A DNA stretch of 64,000 nt from JAEUJM01 sp964635055. GTDB taxonomy: Bacteria > Actinomycetota > Acidimicrobiia > Acidimicrobiales > DATDAH01. The DNA lies in assembly GCA_964635055.1 (NCBI GenBank), contig CAZWMT010000011.1:1-64000 (forward strand). The letters run 5' to 3'. The first letter of the stretch is position 1. Each line of letters starts with the position of its first letter. The translations under genes were made by a program, and so were the position numbers. Shown in pieces: positions 17,490 through 29,393 of this stretch. The notes under the pieces were generated by a model. The model searched no databases. It saw only the letters and a list, made by a program, of their open reading frames with translations, and was not told where the DNA came from.

Positions 17490-19502
17490 GTGCCGCCGTT
17501 CCGGGTTGTGTCCGACTTCGAGCCGGCCGGCGACCAGCCGGCGGCGATCGCCGCGCTCGCCGAAGGCGTCGACCGCGGTGATCGGTTCCAGACGCTCCTC
17601 GGCATCACCGGCAGCGGGAAGAGCGCCACCATCGCCTGGACCATCGAGAAGGTGCAGCGGCCCACGCTGGTGATCGCACCCAACAAGTCGCTCGCGGCCC
17701 AGCTGGCCAACGAGTTCCGGGAGTTCTTCCCCGACAACCGCGTCGAGTACTTCGTGTCGTACTACGACTACTACCAGCCCGAGGCCTACATGGCCGCGAG
17801 TGACACCTACATCGAGAAGGACTCGTCGGTGAACGACGAGATCGACCGGCTCCGCCACTCGGCCACCTCGGCGCTGCTGACCCGCCGCGACGTCATCGTG
17901 GTCGCGTCGGTGTCGTGCATCTACGGCCTCGGGTCGCCGGAGGAGTACGAGCAGCAGCTCCTGCACGTCCGGGTGGGTGGGCACCACGACCAGCGCGACA
18001 TCCTGCGCCGGCTCGTCGACATGCAGTACGAGCGCAACGACATGAACCTCGTGCGCGGCAAGTTCCGGGTGCGGGGCGACACCGTCGAGATCCACCCCGC
18101 CTACGACGAGCACGCCGTGCGCATCGAGCTGTTCGGCGACGAGGTCGAGGCCATCACCCAGGTCGACCCGCTCACCGGCCAGCTGGTGGCCACCCTCGAC
18201 GAGCTCACGGTGTTCCCCGCGACCCACTACGTGGCCGGCGAGGAGCGCATGAAGGCGGCCATCGTGCGCATCGAGGCCGAGCTGCAGGAGCGGTTGGCCC
18301 ACTTCGAGAAGGAGGGGAAGCTGCTCGAGGCGCAGCGCCTCCGCATGCGCACGCAGTACGACCTCGAGATGATGCAGGAGCTCGGCTTCTGCAACGGCAT
18401 CGAGAACTACTCGGCGCCCATCGAGGGTCGTTCCGCCGGCACCCCGCCCAACACCCTGCTCGACTTCTTCCCCGACGACTTCCTCATCGTGCTCGACGAG
18501 TCCCACGTCAGCGTGCCGCAACTGCACGGGCAGTACGAGGGCGACCGGTCCCGCAAGGAGAACCTCATCGAGTACGGGTTCCGCCTGCCGTCGGCGGCCG
18601 ACAACCGCCCGCTGCGCTTCGAGGAGTTCATGGAGCGGGTGAACCAGGCCATCTTCCTGTCGGCCACCCCGAGCGACTACGAATTGTCCCACTCGCAACA
18701 GATCGTCGAGCAGATCGTGCGGCCCACGGGGCTGATCGACCCCGAGATCATCGTCAAGCCCACGAAGGGTCAGATCGACGACCTGGTCGAGGCCATCAAC
18801 GAGCGCATCACCGACGACGCCCGCATCCTCGTCACCACCCTCACCAAGAAGATGGCCGAGGACCTCACCGACTACCTGCTCGAGCTGGGCCTGCGGGTGC
18901 GCTACCTGCACAGCGAGGTCGACACCATCGAGCGCATCGAGATCCTGCGGGACCTGCGCCTCGGCGAGTTCGACGTGCTCGTGGGCATCAACCTGCTCCG
19001 GGAGGGCCTCGACCTGCCCGAGGTGTCGCTGGTGGCGATCCTCGACGCCGACAAGGAGGGGTTCCTCCGCAGCGAGACGTCGCTGATCCAGACCATCGGC
19101 CGTGCCGCCCGCAACGTCGACGGCCAGGTGGTGATGTACGCCGACACGGTCACCGACTCGATGCAGCGGGCCATCTCCGAGACCAACCGCCGGCGTGGCC
19201 TCCAGCAGGCCTACAACGAGAAGCACGGCATCGACCCGCAGACGATCCGCAAGGCCGTCACCGACATCCTCGCCCAGTTGCGACCGGCCGAGGGGGCCCC
19301 CGTGCCGGGCTCGGATCGGCGGTCGCGCAAGCACGACAAGCGCTCGGACTTCGCCGACCTGCCCCACGACGAGCTGGGGCGGCTCATCCGCACCCTCGAG
19401 GAGGAGATGCACGAGGCCTCGGCCGAGCTGCGCTTCGAGTACGCGGCCCGACTCCGCGACGAGATCGCCGACCTGAAGCGCGAGCTGCGAGAGGCGGTCT
19501 GA
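17490..19502 (+). CDS. uvrB: Excinuclease ABC subunit B
   Basis: This is the damage-verifying helicase-like subunit of nucleotide excision repair, about 670 residues from GTG 17490. The N terminus PPFRVVSDFEPAGDQPAAI is followed by Walker A GITGSGKS (38-45), the beta-hairpin region rich in Tyr (YYDYYQPEAYMA), DEAD-like LDESHVSVPQ, and late helicase motifs including QTIGRAARN. The C-terminal UVR motif (HDELGRLIRTLEEEM and FEYAARLRDEIADLK) binds UvrC. In-frame starts at 17457 (TTG) and 17481 (GTG) are possible. The promoter-like TAGAGT favours 17490. uvrA and uvrC are also in this window, but none of the three are in an operon together. Confidence 0.96.
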   Translation: MPPFRVVSDFEPAGDQPAAIAALAEGVDRGDRFQTLLGITGSGKSATIAWTIEKVQRPTLVIAPNKSLAAQLANEFREFFPDNRVEYFVSYYDYYQPEAYMAASDTYIEKDSSVNDEIDRLRHSATSALLTRRDVIVVASVSCIYGLGSPEEYEQQLLHVRVGGHHDQRDILRRLVDMQYERNDMNLVRGKFRVRGDTVEIHPAYDEHAVRIELFGDEVEAITQVDPLTGQLVATLDELTVFPATHYVAGEERMKAAIVRIEAELQERLAHFEKEGKLLEAQRLRMRTQYDLEMMQELGFCNGIENYSAPIEGRSAGTPPNTLLDFFPDDFLIVLDESHVSVPQLHGQYEGDRSRKENLIEYGFRLPSAADNRPLRFEEFMERVNQAIFLSATPSDYELSHSQQIVEQIVRPTGLIDPEIIVKPTKGQIDDLVEAINERITDDARILVTTLTKKMAEDLTDYLLELGLRVRYLHSEVDTIERIEILRDLRLGEFDVLVGINLLREGLDLPEVSLVAILDADKEGFLRSETSLIQTIGRAARNVDGQVVMYADTVTDSMQRAISETNRRRGLQQAYNEKHGIDPQTIRKAVTDILAQLRPAEGAPVPGSDRRSRKHDKRSDFADLPHDELGRLIRTLEEEMHEASAELRFEYAARLRDEIADLKRELREAV

Positions 19503-19575
19503 GCGAGGCGGTCTGCGCCACCCCGCGCCGGTGCCGACGGCCTCCAGGAACGGGTACTGCCGCCGATAGGTCCAG

Positions 19576-21345
19576 GTGCCGCCGGACACGCTCGTCGCCG
19601 CCGACGTCGACCGGCCGCTGACGCCCACACGCCGTGGTCGCGGCGGACGCGCGTGGTGGCACAGGGCGTGGGACGCGCCGCTCTGGGCCCACGGCGCCAT
19701 CCTGCTGGTGGGCCTGCTCGCGCTCGTGCCGGTCATCGGGGTCCGGGGCCTGTTCTCGGGCGACGAGGGTGCGCTCGCCGCCCAGACACGGGCCCTGCAC
19801 GACGACGGTGCCTGGTCGGTGCCGAACCCGTTCCCGGCGGTCGACCCCGACGGGCGGGCCTTTCCCTACGACCTGTCGCAGCCCACCGACGGCGGCGCGG
19901 CACCGTTCGTGAAGCATCCCGTCTACCCGTGGATCGCGTCCCCGCTCTACGGCCTCGGCGGCATGGCCGCGGTGCAGGCACTGTCCGTGCTGGGCGGGGC
20001 GGCCGCCGCGCTGGCGGCGGCCGGCGTGGCCGGCCTGATCCGCCGAGGGCTCGAGCGGCCCACGTTGTGGATCGTGGGTCTGGCCAGCCCCCTGCTCTTC
20101 GACAGCTACCTGCTGATCGCCCACACCCTCGGGGCCGCCGCGGCCACGGGCGCCCTGCTCGCGGGCCTGCTGGCGGTCCAGCGGCGGCGGCCGGCGTGGG
20201 CAGCCGCCGTACTGATCGCGATCATGGCCGCCGGCCTCGTGCGCAACGAGGCGGTGCTGTACGGCCTGGCCGTGGCCTGTGCCTTCGGCGCGATCGGCCT
20301 CCGTCGACGCGACGTGGTGGCCCTGACGGTCTCGGTGCTCGCCGGTGTCGGTGCGGTGGCGGCGAAGGTGCTCGACGGGGCCTTGAGCCGCGCCGTCGTG
20401 GGTCAGGCGGACGCCATCGGCGTCCCGGGGGGGACCGCCGACGGCCTGTCCGGGGTGATCAGCGGGCGGGTGGGTGCCCTGCTCACCACGCTGGTCGCGC
20501 CCGGGTACGGCGGACGACCGCTGGCCGGTCTGTTGGTCCTCCTGGCCGGTGGTTGCCTGCTGGCGGCGGCCCTGGTGGCCCGCCGCCCCGTGGTCGACCG
20601 GGGCCTGATCACCGGCCTCGTGACCATCGGAGCCGTCGCCTCGCTCCTGCGTCTGGTGCTGCTGCCCGCGGCCCTGGTGCCGGGCCTGTTCGTGGCCTTC
20701 CCCCTGCTCGCCGCCGGGCTCTGCCTGCTGCGGCGCGACCATCTGCGGGGCCCCGCCGCCTACGTGGGGGCGACCTCGGCGTTGTTCGTGGCCGCGGTGG
20801 CGGCCACGCAGTACGCCAGCGGTGGGTCGGGGGAGTGGGGCGGCCGGTACTTCGCCCTGGGTGTGCCGGCGATGGTGCCACTGGCGCTGGCCGCGCTGTC
20901 CGATGCCGGGGCCCGTCTCGGGGGCGACGACCGGCGCCGTGTGGGCATCGGCCTGGCCGTGATCACGGTCTGCCTCGCGTCCTTGTCGCTGCTCTCGCTC
21001 CGGGCGGTGCACCGCGGCACCGAGGCGGTGGTCGCTCAGGTGGCGTCGGTGGCTGCCGACACCGATCCCGGTGACGGCGGGCCGCCGGTCGTGCTGACCG
21101 CGGCCGAGGCGTTGCCCCGCCTGTCGTGGGAGCACGTCCCGGACGGGCGGTGGCTGCTGGTGACCCCTCGCACCCTTCCCGGCTACGCCGAGCGCCTCGA
21201 CGCCGCCGGCGTCCGGCGCCTGGTGTTCGCCGGTGACGCACCGTGGCGCACCGCCGAGGCGGTCGCGGGGTCGTACCAGGTGGTCGAGACCGTGGCCCCG
21301 GTCCCCGGGTCGCGCTGGACCGTCCAGGTCCTGGAGGCGGAGTGA
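19576..21345 (+). CDS. GT-C-like membrane glycosyltransferase, family uncertain
   Basis: The 589-residue polytopic protein starts at GTG 19576. After a short Arg-rich N terminus come about twelve membrane helices. The first large loop has SGDEGALAAQTRALHDDG, an acidic motif at the position used by GT39/ArnT-type enzymes that take polyprenyl-linked sugars, and later FVKHPVYPWIASPLYGLGG. A C-terminal extracytoplasmic stretch of about 90 residues follows (LTAAEALPRLSWEHVPDGRW). The next gene overlaps by 4 nt (GTGA), and a third similar gene overlaps that one, forming a three-gene unit between uvrB and uvrA. A role in building an envelope glycan is inferred. Confidence 0.72.
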   Translation: MPPDTLVAADVDRPLTPTRRGRGGRAWWHRAWDAPLWAHGAILLVGLLALVPVIGVRGLFSGDEGALAAQTRALHDDGAWSVPNPFPAVDPDGRAFPYDLSQPTDGGAAPFVKHPVYPWIASPLYGLGGMAAVQALSVLGGAAAALAAAGVAGLIRRGLERPTLWIVGLASPLLFDSYLLIAHTLGAAAATGALLAGLLAVQRRRPAWAAAVLIAIMAAGLVRNEAVLYGLAVACAFGAIGLRRRDVVALTVSVLAGVGAVAAKVLDGALSRAVVGQADAIGVPGGTADGLSGVISGRVGALLTTLVAPGYGGRPLAGLLVLLAGGCLLAAALVARRPVVDRGLITGLVTIGAVASLLRLVLLPAALVPGLFVAFPLLAAGLCLLRRDHLRGPAAYVGATSALFVAAVAATQYASGGSGEWGGRYFALGVPAMVPLALAALSDAGARLGGDDRRRVGIGLAVITVCLASLSLLSLRAVHRGTEAVVAQVASVAADTDPGDGGPPVVLTAAEALPRLSWEHVPDGRWLLVTPRTLPGYAERLDAAGVRRLVFAGDAPWRTAEAVAGSYQVVETVAPVPGSRWTVQVLEAE

Positions 21346-22757
21346 CCGCCGCCCTCCCCACCGGCCCCCCGGTCGTCGATCCCGTCGTCGATCGCGCGGG
21401 GCCGAGCGACCGGCCGGGGTCGCGCCCCGACCCGGCGACCCCGGATGGCCCGGGAGCACCGGACCGGCACCGCCCCGCGGACCGCCTGGGGCCGGTCGCC
21501 GATCGCATCGCGGCCTGGCGACCCGCGTCACCCGGCCGCCTGGTCGTGGTCTTGGTCCTGGCCTTTGCCGTCACCCGGTTCCTGGCCGGTGCCGTGGCCG
21601 ACCACCCGGTGGCCTATGGCGACCCGCAGATCGATCCGGGCCACGACGTGGTGACCTACCACGGGTACGCGCGGGCCACGCTCGACGGTCACCAGACGCC
21701 GTACGGCGACCTCGACGTCGAGTACCCGCCGGGGGCGTTCGCCGCCATCGACGCGCCCTACCTCGCTGCGCCCCACCTGCACGTGTCGTACCGCACCGCC
21801 TACATCCTCGGCATGGTGCTGGTCGACGCCGTCGGCCTGCTGCTGCTGGTGCGCCTCGCCCGCCGGACCGGGCACTGGCAGGGGGCGCTCGCGTGGGTGT
21901 TGGTGGTGCCGCTGCTGGGACCGGTCGTCTACACCCGGTTCGACCTGCTGCCGGCGGTGTTGACGCTGTGGGCGGTCGAGCGGGCCTCGGCGGGCAGGTG
22001 GAGAGCGGCGGGGGCACTGCTCGGCCTGGGCATCGTGACCAAGGTCTACGCGGTCTTCCTGTTGCCGCAGGCACTGGTGGTGGCACCCCGTCGCCGTCAG
22101 GTGCTCGTCGGCGCCGCGGTGGCGGGCGCCCTGGTGCTCGTGCCCTTCCTCACCCAACTGGGGCCGCTCGTCCACGACCTGCAGTCCACCCAGGGTCAGC
22201 GGGGCCTGCACTGGGAGAGCACCTTCGGGTCGCTGGTGATGGTGGCCCACGCGCTCGGCTACCCGGCGGTCATCGTCACCGAGTTCGGCGCGGTGGACGT
22301 GGTGAGCGACGTGTCCCGGGGCCTCACCACGGCCTCGTCGCTGCTCTCGCTCGCGATCGTCGTGTTGGCCACCCGCTATTGCGCGCAGGTCGTCCGGCGC
22401 GGGTCGGCGGCGGGGCTGAGCCTGTCGATGTTCGGCACCATGGGACTGCTGGTCGGGTTCGGCTTCGTGTACTCGCCGCAGTACGTGCTGTGGGTCCTGG
22501 CCCTCGGTGCGGTCACGCTGGCACTGACGCCCCGCCCCGCGCTGCCCGCGTTCGCCGTGCTGGTCGCGGTGGTGGTGCTCTCCCATCTGGTGTACCCCGT
22601 GCTCTGGCGGGGGCTCTCGACGAACGAGCCGCTCTCGCTGGTGGTGTTGGTCGCCCGCAACGCGCTGACCATCGTGGTCGGCGTGCTCGCGCTCAAGGCC
22701 TTGCCCCGGGCCGAGGCCGGGACGGCGGCGCCGCCCCCTGCGGTCGTGCATCCGTGA
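21342..22757 (+). CDS. GT87/DUF2029-like membrane mannosyltransferase-type protein
   Basis: The 471-residue product starts at GTG 21342, which overlaps the upstream stop. A Pro/Asp-rich cytosolic N terminus (residues 1-60) precedes about ten or more membrane helices. The first loop carries TPYGDLDVEYPPGAFAAI. The acidic residues and YPPG motif are typical of GT87/DUF2029 polyprenol-phosphate-mannose-dependent transferases. Later features are ARFDLLP-type VVYTRFDLLPAVLTLWA and SPQYVLWVLALG. It is the middle gene of three overlapping GT-C-like genes. The exact sugar and acceptor cannot be read from the sequence. Confidence 0.75.
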   Translation: MTAALPTGPPVVDPVVDRAGPSDRPGSRPDPATPDGPGAPDRHRPADRLGPVADRIAAWRPASPGRLVVVLVLAFAVTRFLAGAVADHPVAYGDPQIDPGHDVVTYHGYARATLDGHQTPYGDLDVEYPPGAFAAIDAPYLAAPHLHVSYRTAYILGMVLVDAVGLLLLVRLARRTGHWQGALAWVLVVPLLGPVVYTRFDLLPAVLTLWAVERASAGRWRAAGALLGLGIVTKVYAVFLLPQALVVAPRRRQVLVGAAVAGALVLVPFLTQLGPLVHDLQSTQGQRGLHWESTFGSLVMVAHALGYPAVIVTEFGAVDVVSDVSRGLTTASSLLSLAIVVLATRYCAQVVRRGSAAGLSLSMFGTMGLLVGFGFVYSPQYVLWVLALGAVTLALTPRPALPAFAVLVAVVVLSHLVYPVLWRGLSTNEPLSLVVLVARNALTIVVGVLALKALPRAEAGTAAPPPAVVHP

Positions 22758-24127
22758 ACCGGGCCTGGCTGTACGCCGCCGTCGCCGGCACGGCCGGGCT
22801 GCTCGTGCTCGACAGCACCTCCACGGTCGTCAACCTGGGCCTGCTCACGCTCGCCTACGCGGGCTTCGCCGGCGTGCTCGTCACCCAACTGCGCGACCCG
22901 TGGCTCGACCGGCGGACCCTGCTCCGGGCCGTCGCCGGACTGCTGGTGGTCGCCGTGGTGGTGCCGCCCCTCGAGTCCCGCGACGTGTGGGCCTACGCCA
23001 TGTACGGCCGCATCCTCGGCGTGCATCACGCCAGCCCGTACACCACGCTGCCCGCCGCGTTCGCGACCGATCCCTTCCTGGCGCAGATGGACCCGCAGTG
23101 GCACCACACCGCGTCGGTGTACGGGCCGCTCTTCGCATCGATCTCGGCGGCGGGGTCGGCCCTCGCCGGCAACTCGCTGCTGCTGGCCCGGTTGTTCTTC
23201 CAGGCGCTCGCCGCGGCATCGGTGGCCGGCATCCTGTTCGTGCTCGACCGCCGGAAGGCCGGTGTCGCCGCCCTGGTGTGCATCGGCCTGAACCCGATCA
23301 TCATCGTCAGCGTCGTCAACAGCGGCCACAACGACGCCCTGGTGGGCCTGGCCCTCCTCGGCGGTGTCGTGCTGGCCGTGGACCGTCGACCCGCGCTCGC
23401 CGGAGCGGCGTTCGCAGCCGCGGTCCTGGTCAAGCTCGCGGTGGCGCTGGCGGTCGTTGCCGCGGTGGTGTGGGTGTGGCGCCGGCAGGGGCTCCGAGCC
23501 TGCCTCGCGACGTCGTGGGTCTTCGTCCTCCTGGTGCTGGGGTCGTTGGTGCTGTTCGGCGGGAACGACGCGCTGGCGCCGTTGCAGCACGCCCAGCTGC
23601 GCCAGACCGCCTCGTCGATCTGGATCGAGCCCCGCGAGGCGCTGATCGACCACGAGGTCGACGACGGCGTGGCCCCCGGCCTCGCCGAGGAACAGGCCCG
23701 TGACCAGATCGCGATGCTGGCCCAGCTCGCCGTCGGGGTCGCGTGCGTCGTCGTGGTCCTGCGGCGGTGGCGCGAGCCCGAGCTGGCCGTCGTGGTGGGC
23801 GCGGTGCTGTTGACCTTCGCCGTCGTGGGGGCCAACTTCCTGCCGTGGTACTGGGCCTGGGGGTTGCCGGTGCTGGCGCTCGTCGTGCGCTCGCGCCTGA
23901 TGGTGGTGGCGCTGGTGCAGGGCGCACTGCTGGAGTTCGCGCTGTTCCCGGTGGCCGTGGGCGCCGGCGGGCTGTCCCCCCTCGAGCACCTGCAGGTGTG
24001 GACCCGAGACGTGGTCCTCCCGCTGTTCGAGGTGGCGGTGCTGATCGGCCTGCTGCTGTACCGGCCGAGCCGCCGGGGGAGCGAGCCGGTCGCGCCCTCG
24101 GACACCTCGCCGGCACTGGTCGCCTGA
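22754..24127 (+). CDS. GT-C-like membrane glycosyltransferase (MptA/B-like)
   Basis: The 457-residue product starts at GTG 22754, overlapping the previous stop by 4 nt. It is polytopic, with motifs ESRDVWAYAMYGRI, HHASPYTTLPAAFATDP and NSGHNDALVGLALL. These are reminiscent of actinobacterial alpha-1,6-mannosyltransferases of the MptA/MptB type. It is the last of the three-gene unit. The 85 nt that follow carry the uvrA promoter region. Assignment to lipoglycan synthesis is inference from family resemblance. Confidence 0.73.
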   Translation: MNRAWLYAAVAGTAGLLVLDSTSTVVNLGLLTLAYAGFAGVLVTQLRDPWLDRRTLLRAVAGLLVVAVVVPPLESRDVWAYAMYGRILGVHHASPYTTLPAAFATDPFLAQMDPQWHHTASVYGPLFASISAAGSALAGNSLLLARLFFQALAAASVAGILFVLDRRKAGVAALVCIGLNPIIIVSVVNSGHNDALVGLALLGGVVLAVDRRPALAGAAFAAAVLVKLAVALAVVAAVVWVWRRQGLRACLATSWVFVLLVLGSLVLFGGNDALAPLQHAQLRQTASSIWIEPREALIDHEVDDGVAPGLAEEQARDQIAMLAQLAVGVACVVVVLRRWREPELAVVVGAVLLTFAVVGANFLPWYWAWGLPVLALVVRSRLMVVALVQGALLEFALFPVAVGAGGLSPLEHLQVWTRDVVLPLFEVAVLIGLLLYRPSRRGSEPVAPSDTSPALVA

Positions 24128-24168
24128 GGGGCGACGACCGGCTGCAAAGTCCGAGAAAAGAGGCAAAG

Positions 24169-24204
24169 ACAAACACACGTTCGACGGGGTTTCGCCGGTA
24201 GGGT
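24169..24204 (+). promoter_or_regulatory. uvrA promoter with probable LexA box
   Basis: ACAAACACACGTTCGA at 24169-24184 matches the actinobacterial SOS-box pattern TCGAAC-N4-GTTCGA at 10 of 12 fixed positions, with a perfect right half. A -10-like TAGGGT follows at 24199-24204, 8 nt before the uvrA GTG. The box would overlap the -35 region, as expected for a repressor site. The match was made by eye. Confidence 0.55.
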
Positions 24205-24212
24205 GGCCCCCG

Positions 24213-27053
<2,841 letters not shown>

Positions 27054-27148
27054 GGGCGGCCGCGCCCGGCGCTCGCCGCCGCCTCAGCAGCCGGCGGGAA
27101 GCGCCGATGGAAGAGGATGGGTGCCGACGCGTTCGTGAGGGGTGCGCC

Positions 27149-28492
27149 GTGAGCGGCCGCCTCTCGCGGGCCTTGCTCGTGGGAGGCACGCTCGGCGCGG
27201 TCTTCGGCCTGAGCAAGCTGCACGCCAGCCGGATCGCCGACCCACCGTACGACTTCACCAGCTCGTTCCGCTTCGGCTGGGCGGTGGCGTACGTCCTGCT
27301 CCTGGTCGTGGCGGCCTACGGAGTCGGTCTCCCGGAGCTCCCCCGCACTCGGCGAAGCGCCCTCGCGTCGGCCGTCGCGGCCACGGCGGGCGCGGCAGCG
27401 GCCATCTCGGTGGTGCAACTCGTGGTGGGCGACGCGCTGTTGCCGCGGTTCGTCGTGTTCGCGTCGGTGCTGGTCCTCGTGCCCTGGTACCTGATCTGTG
27501 CCGGTGTCGCCGACGGCGGGCGGGACCGGGCCCGCCAGCACGACCGGGTCGTGGTGGTGGGTGACCTCGCCGAGATCGAGGCGCTCCGTGACGAGATGGC
27601 CCGCTACGCCGAGGTGCCGGCCGAGATCGTGGCCGTCCTGTCGCCGGACGAGGCGAAGGTGGCGGGGGTGCGCTCGCGGCCGTTGTGCGAGCGGGTCGTG
27701 GCCGAGGCCGCCAGCGTGGTGGTGCTCGACCGCGCTGCTCAGGTGGAGCCGAGCATCGTCAGCCAGGCGGCCTCGCTGCACGAGTCGGGGATCCGGCTGC
27801 GCACGCTGTCGCTGTTCTACGAGGAGTGGCTGGGCAAGCTGCCGGTGTCCGAGCTCGAGCGGGTGTCGCTCATGTTCGACATCGGCGAGGTGCACCGTGC
27901 CCGCTACGGCCGGATCAAACGGCTCCTCGACGTCACCCTCGCCTCGGCGGGCCTGGTGGCGCTGGCGCTCGCCGTCCCCGTCATCGCCGTGGGCAACCGG
28001 TTCGGGAACCGCGGGCCGCTGCTCTACCGCCAGGAGCGGGTCGGCAAGTTCGGGGCGCCCTTCCAGATCCTGAAGTTCCGCACGATGCGGCCGGCACCCG
28101 ACGGCACCACCCACAACGAGTGGACCGCCGAGGACGACCCCCGCATCACGCCGTTCGGCCAGGTGCTGCGCACCACGCACCTGGACGAGCTCCCACAGGT
28201 CGTCAACATCCTGCGGGGTGAGCTGGCGGTGGTGGGGCCGAGACCCGAGCAACCGGCGTACGTCGAGGAGCTCACGACCAAGCTGCCCTTCTACTCGATG
28301 CGCCACCTGGTCCGGCCCGGGCTCACCGGCTGGGCACAGGTCAAGTACGGCTACGCCGGCGACGAGCGCGATGCGCTCGAGAAGCTGCAGTACGAGTTCT
28401 TCTACCTCCGCCGTCAGGGCGTGGCGCTGGACCTGCGCATCGTGGGTCGCACCCTTCGGTCGGTCACCGGCCGTCAGGGCGGAGGGCGCTGA
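27149..28492 (+). CDS. Polyprenyl glycosylphosphotransferase (initiating sugar transferase)
   Basis: The 447-residue product starts at GTG 27149 with GAGGGG 6 nt upstream. Another in-frame start lies at ATG 27107. The N-terminal part has four membrane helices (residues about 5-115), then a CoA-binding-like domain (RVVVVGDLAEIEALRDEM). The C-terminal bacterial sugar transferase domain begins near 250: RIKRLLDVTLASAGLVAL, QILKFRTMRPAPDG, ELPQVVNILRGELAVVGPRPE and RPGLTGWAQV. This family moves a sugar-1-phosphate to undecaprenyl phosphate and so starts surface polysaccharide or glycoprotein glycan synthesis. It opens the glycan region, and its last 29 nt overlap a convergent gene. Confidence 0.9.
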   Translation: MSGRLSRALLVGGTLGAVFGLSKLHASRIADPPYDFTSSFRFGWAVAYVLLLVVAAYGVGLPELPRTRRSALASAVAATAGAAAAISVVQLVVGDALLPRFVVFASVLVLVPWYLICAGVADGGRDRARQHDRVVVVGDLAEIEALRDEMARYAEVPAEIVAVLSPDEAKVAGVRSRPLCERVVAEAASVVVLDRAAQVEPSIVSQAASLHESGIRLRTLSLFYEEWLGKLPVSELERVSLMFDIGEVHRARYGRIKRLLDVTLASAGLVALALAVPVIAVGNRFGNRGPLLYRQERVGKFGAPFQILKFRTMRPAPDGTTHNEWTAEDDPRITPFGQVLRTTHLDELPQVVNILRGELAVVGPRPEQPAYVEELTTKLPFYSMRHLVRPGLTGWAQVKYGYAGDERDALEKLQYEFFYLRRQGVALDLRIVGRTLRSVTGRQGGGR

Positions 28493-29393
28493 GCACCCGC
28501 TTGCGCCCGAGGCTGGCGGCCCGGCGCACCCGGTGGGTGAGGGGTGGCCGGACCAGGGTGCCGGCGTAGGCGGGGTCGGACCGGTAGCGCTCGACGTCGA
28601 TCGGGGCCCCGGTCGCCAGTGCGCCCACCGCATCGAGGAGGAGCGCTCGGGTGGCATGGTCGCTGGTGTGCCCCCCGACCGGACGGAAGTCGGTGACCGC
28701 TTCGCCTCCGGCGCCTCGCCACCGCTCGACCAGAGGGATCACCTGCTCGTCGTGGACGCCGGCGTCGTCCTCGCACGACTGCACGTAGATCCGGGGGAGG
28801 TGGCGCTCCCGTCGATCGGTCATCCGGGCACGGATCTGGCGCGTGATCGGGTGGTTGCGCTCGGCGAACGCATCGCCGTCGGGGCAGATCCAGGCGACCT
28901 CGGCCATGCGGTTCTGACGCTCGGCGCAGACGTCCAGGTCGATGTGCGGGCAGATCGTCACGATGCCGTCGGCGTCGAAGTCCAGTCCGAACTTGAGGGC
29001 GGCGGTGGCGCCCATGGACGAGCCGACGGTGACGAGGGGTCGTCCCCGGTACCCATGGTCGTCGAGGTGGCGGTCGATGATCTCGGTCATGGCCCGCTCG
29101 ACGAACAGGTCACCACGCCGGCCGGTGTAGTACGTGCCGTTCTCGAACGCGCCGTAGGCGTCGCACAAGAAGAGCCAGTTGTGCGCGGGGTCCGAGCCCA
29201 GCATCTTCAGGCGGTGGAAGTAGCCCTGGAACTGGTCGCGATAGGCCTTGGCGTTCCCCCATGCCCCGAAGAAGGCGCTGAAGTGGATCACCAGGTCGGT
29301 GGCGCCGGCGTGGGGCACGTGGACGAAGCCGAAGGGGCGTCCGGCGTCGTCGCGGTGGGTCTCGACCGCGGGCAGGGCGACGGTGTCAGGCAT
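28464..29393 (-). CDS. Alpha/beta-hydrolase-fold protein
   Basis: The 309-residue product starts at ATG 29393, which lies inside the last codons of the flippase gene (8-nt overlap). The nucleophile elbow is GSSMGA (in LVTVGSSMGATAALKFG). A likely catalytic His is in VGGHTSDHA near the C terminus. An N-terminal segment GATDLVIHFSAFFGAWGNAK fits the fold. Similar proteins are found among acyltransferase or esterase genes of polysaccharide clusters. The substrate cannot be assigned. A role in adding or removing acyl groups on the glycan is inferred from its coupling to the flippase gene. Confidence 0.68.
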   Translation of the reverse strand: MPDTVALPAVETHRDDAGRPFGFVHVPHAGATDLVIHFSAFFGAWGNAKAYRDQFQGYFHRLKMLGSDPAHNWLFLCDAYGAFENGTYYTGRRGDLFVERAMTEIIDRHLDDHGYRGRPLVTVGSSMGATAALKFGLDFDADGIVTICPHIDLDVCAERQNRMAEVAWICPDGDAFAERNHPITRQIRARMTDRRERHLPRIYVQSCEDDAGVHDEQVIPLVERWRGAGGEAVTDFRPVGGHTSDHATRALLLDAVGALATGAPIDVERYRSDPAYAGTLVRPPLTHRVRRAASLGRKRVLSALRPDGR

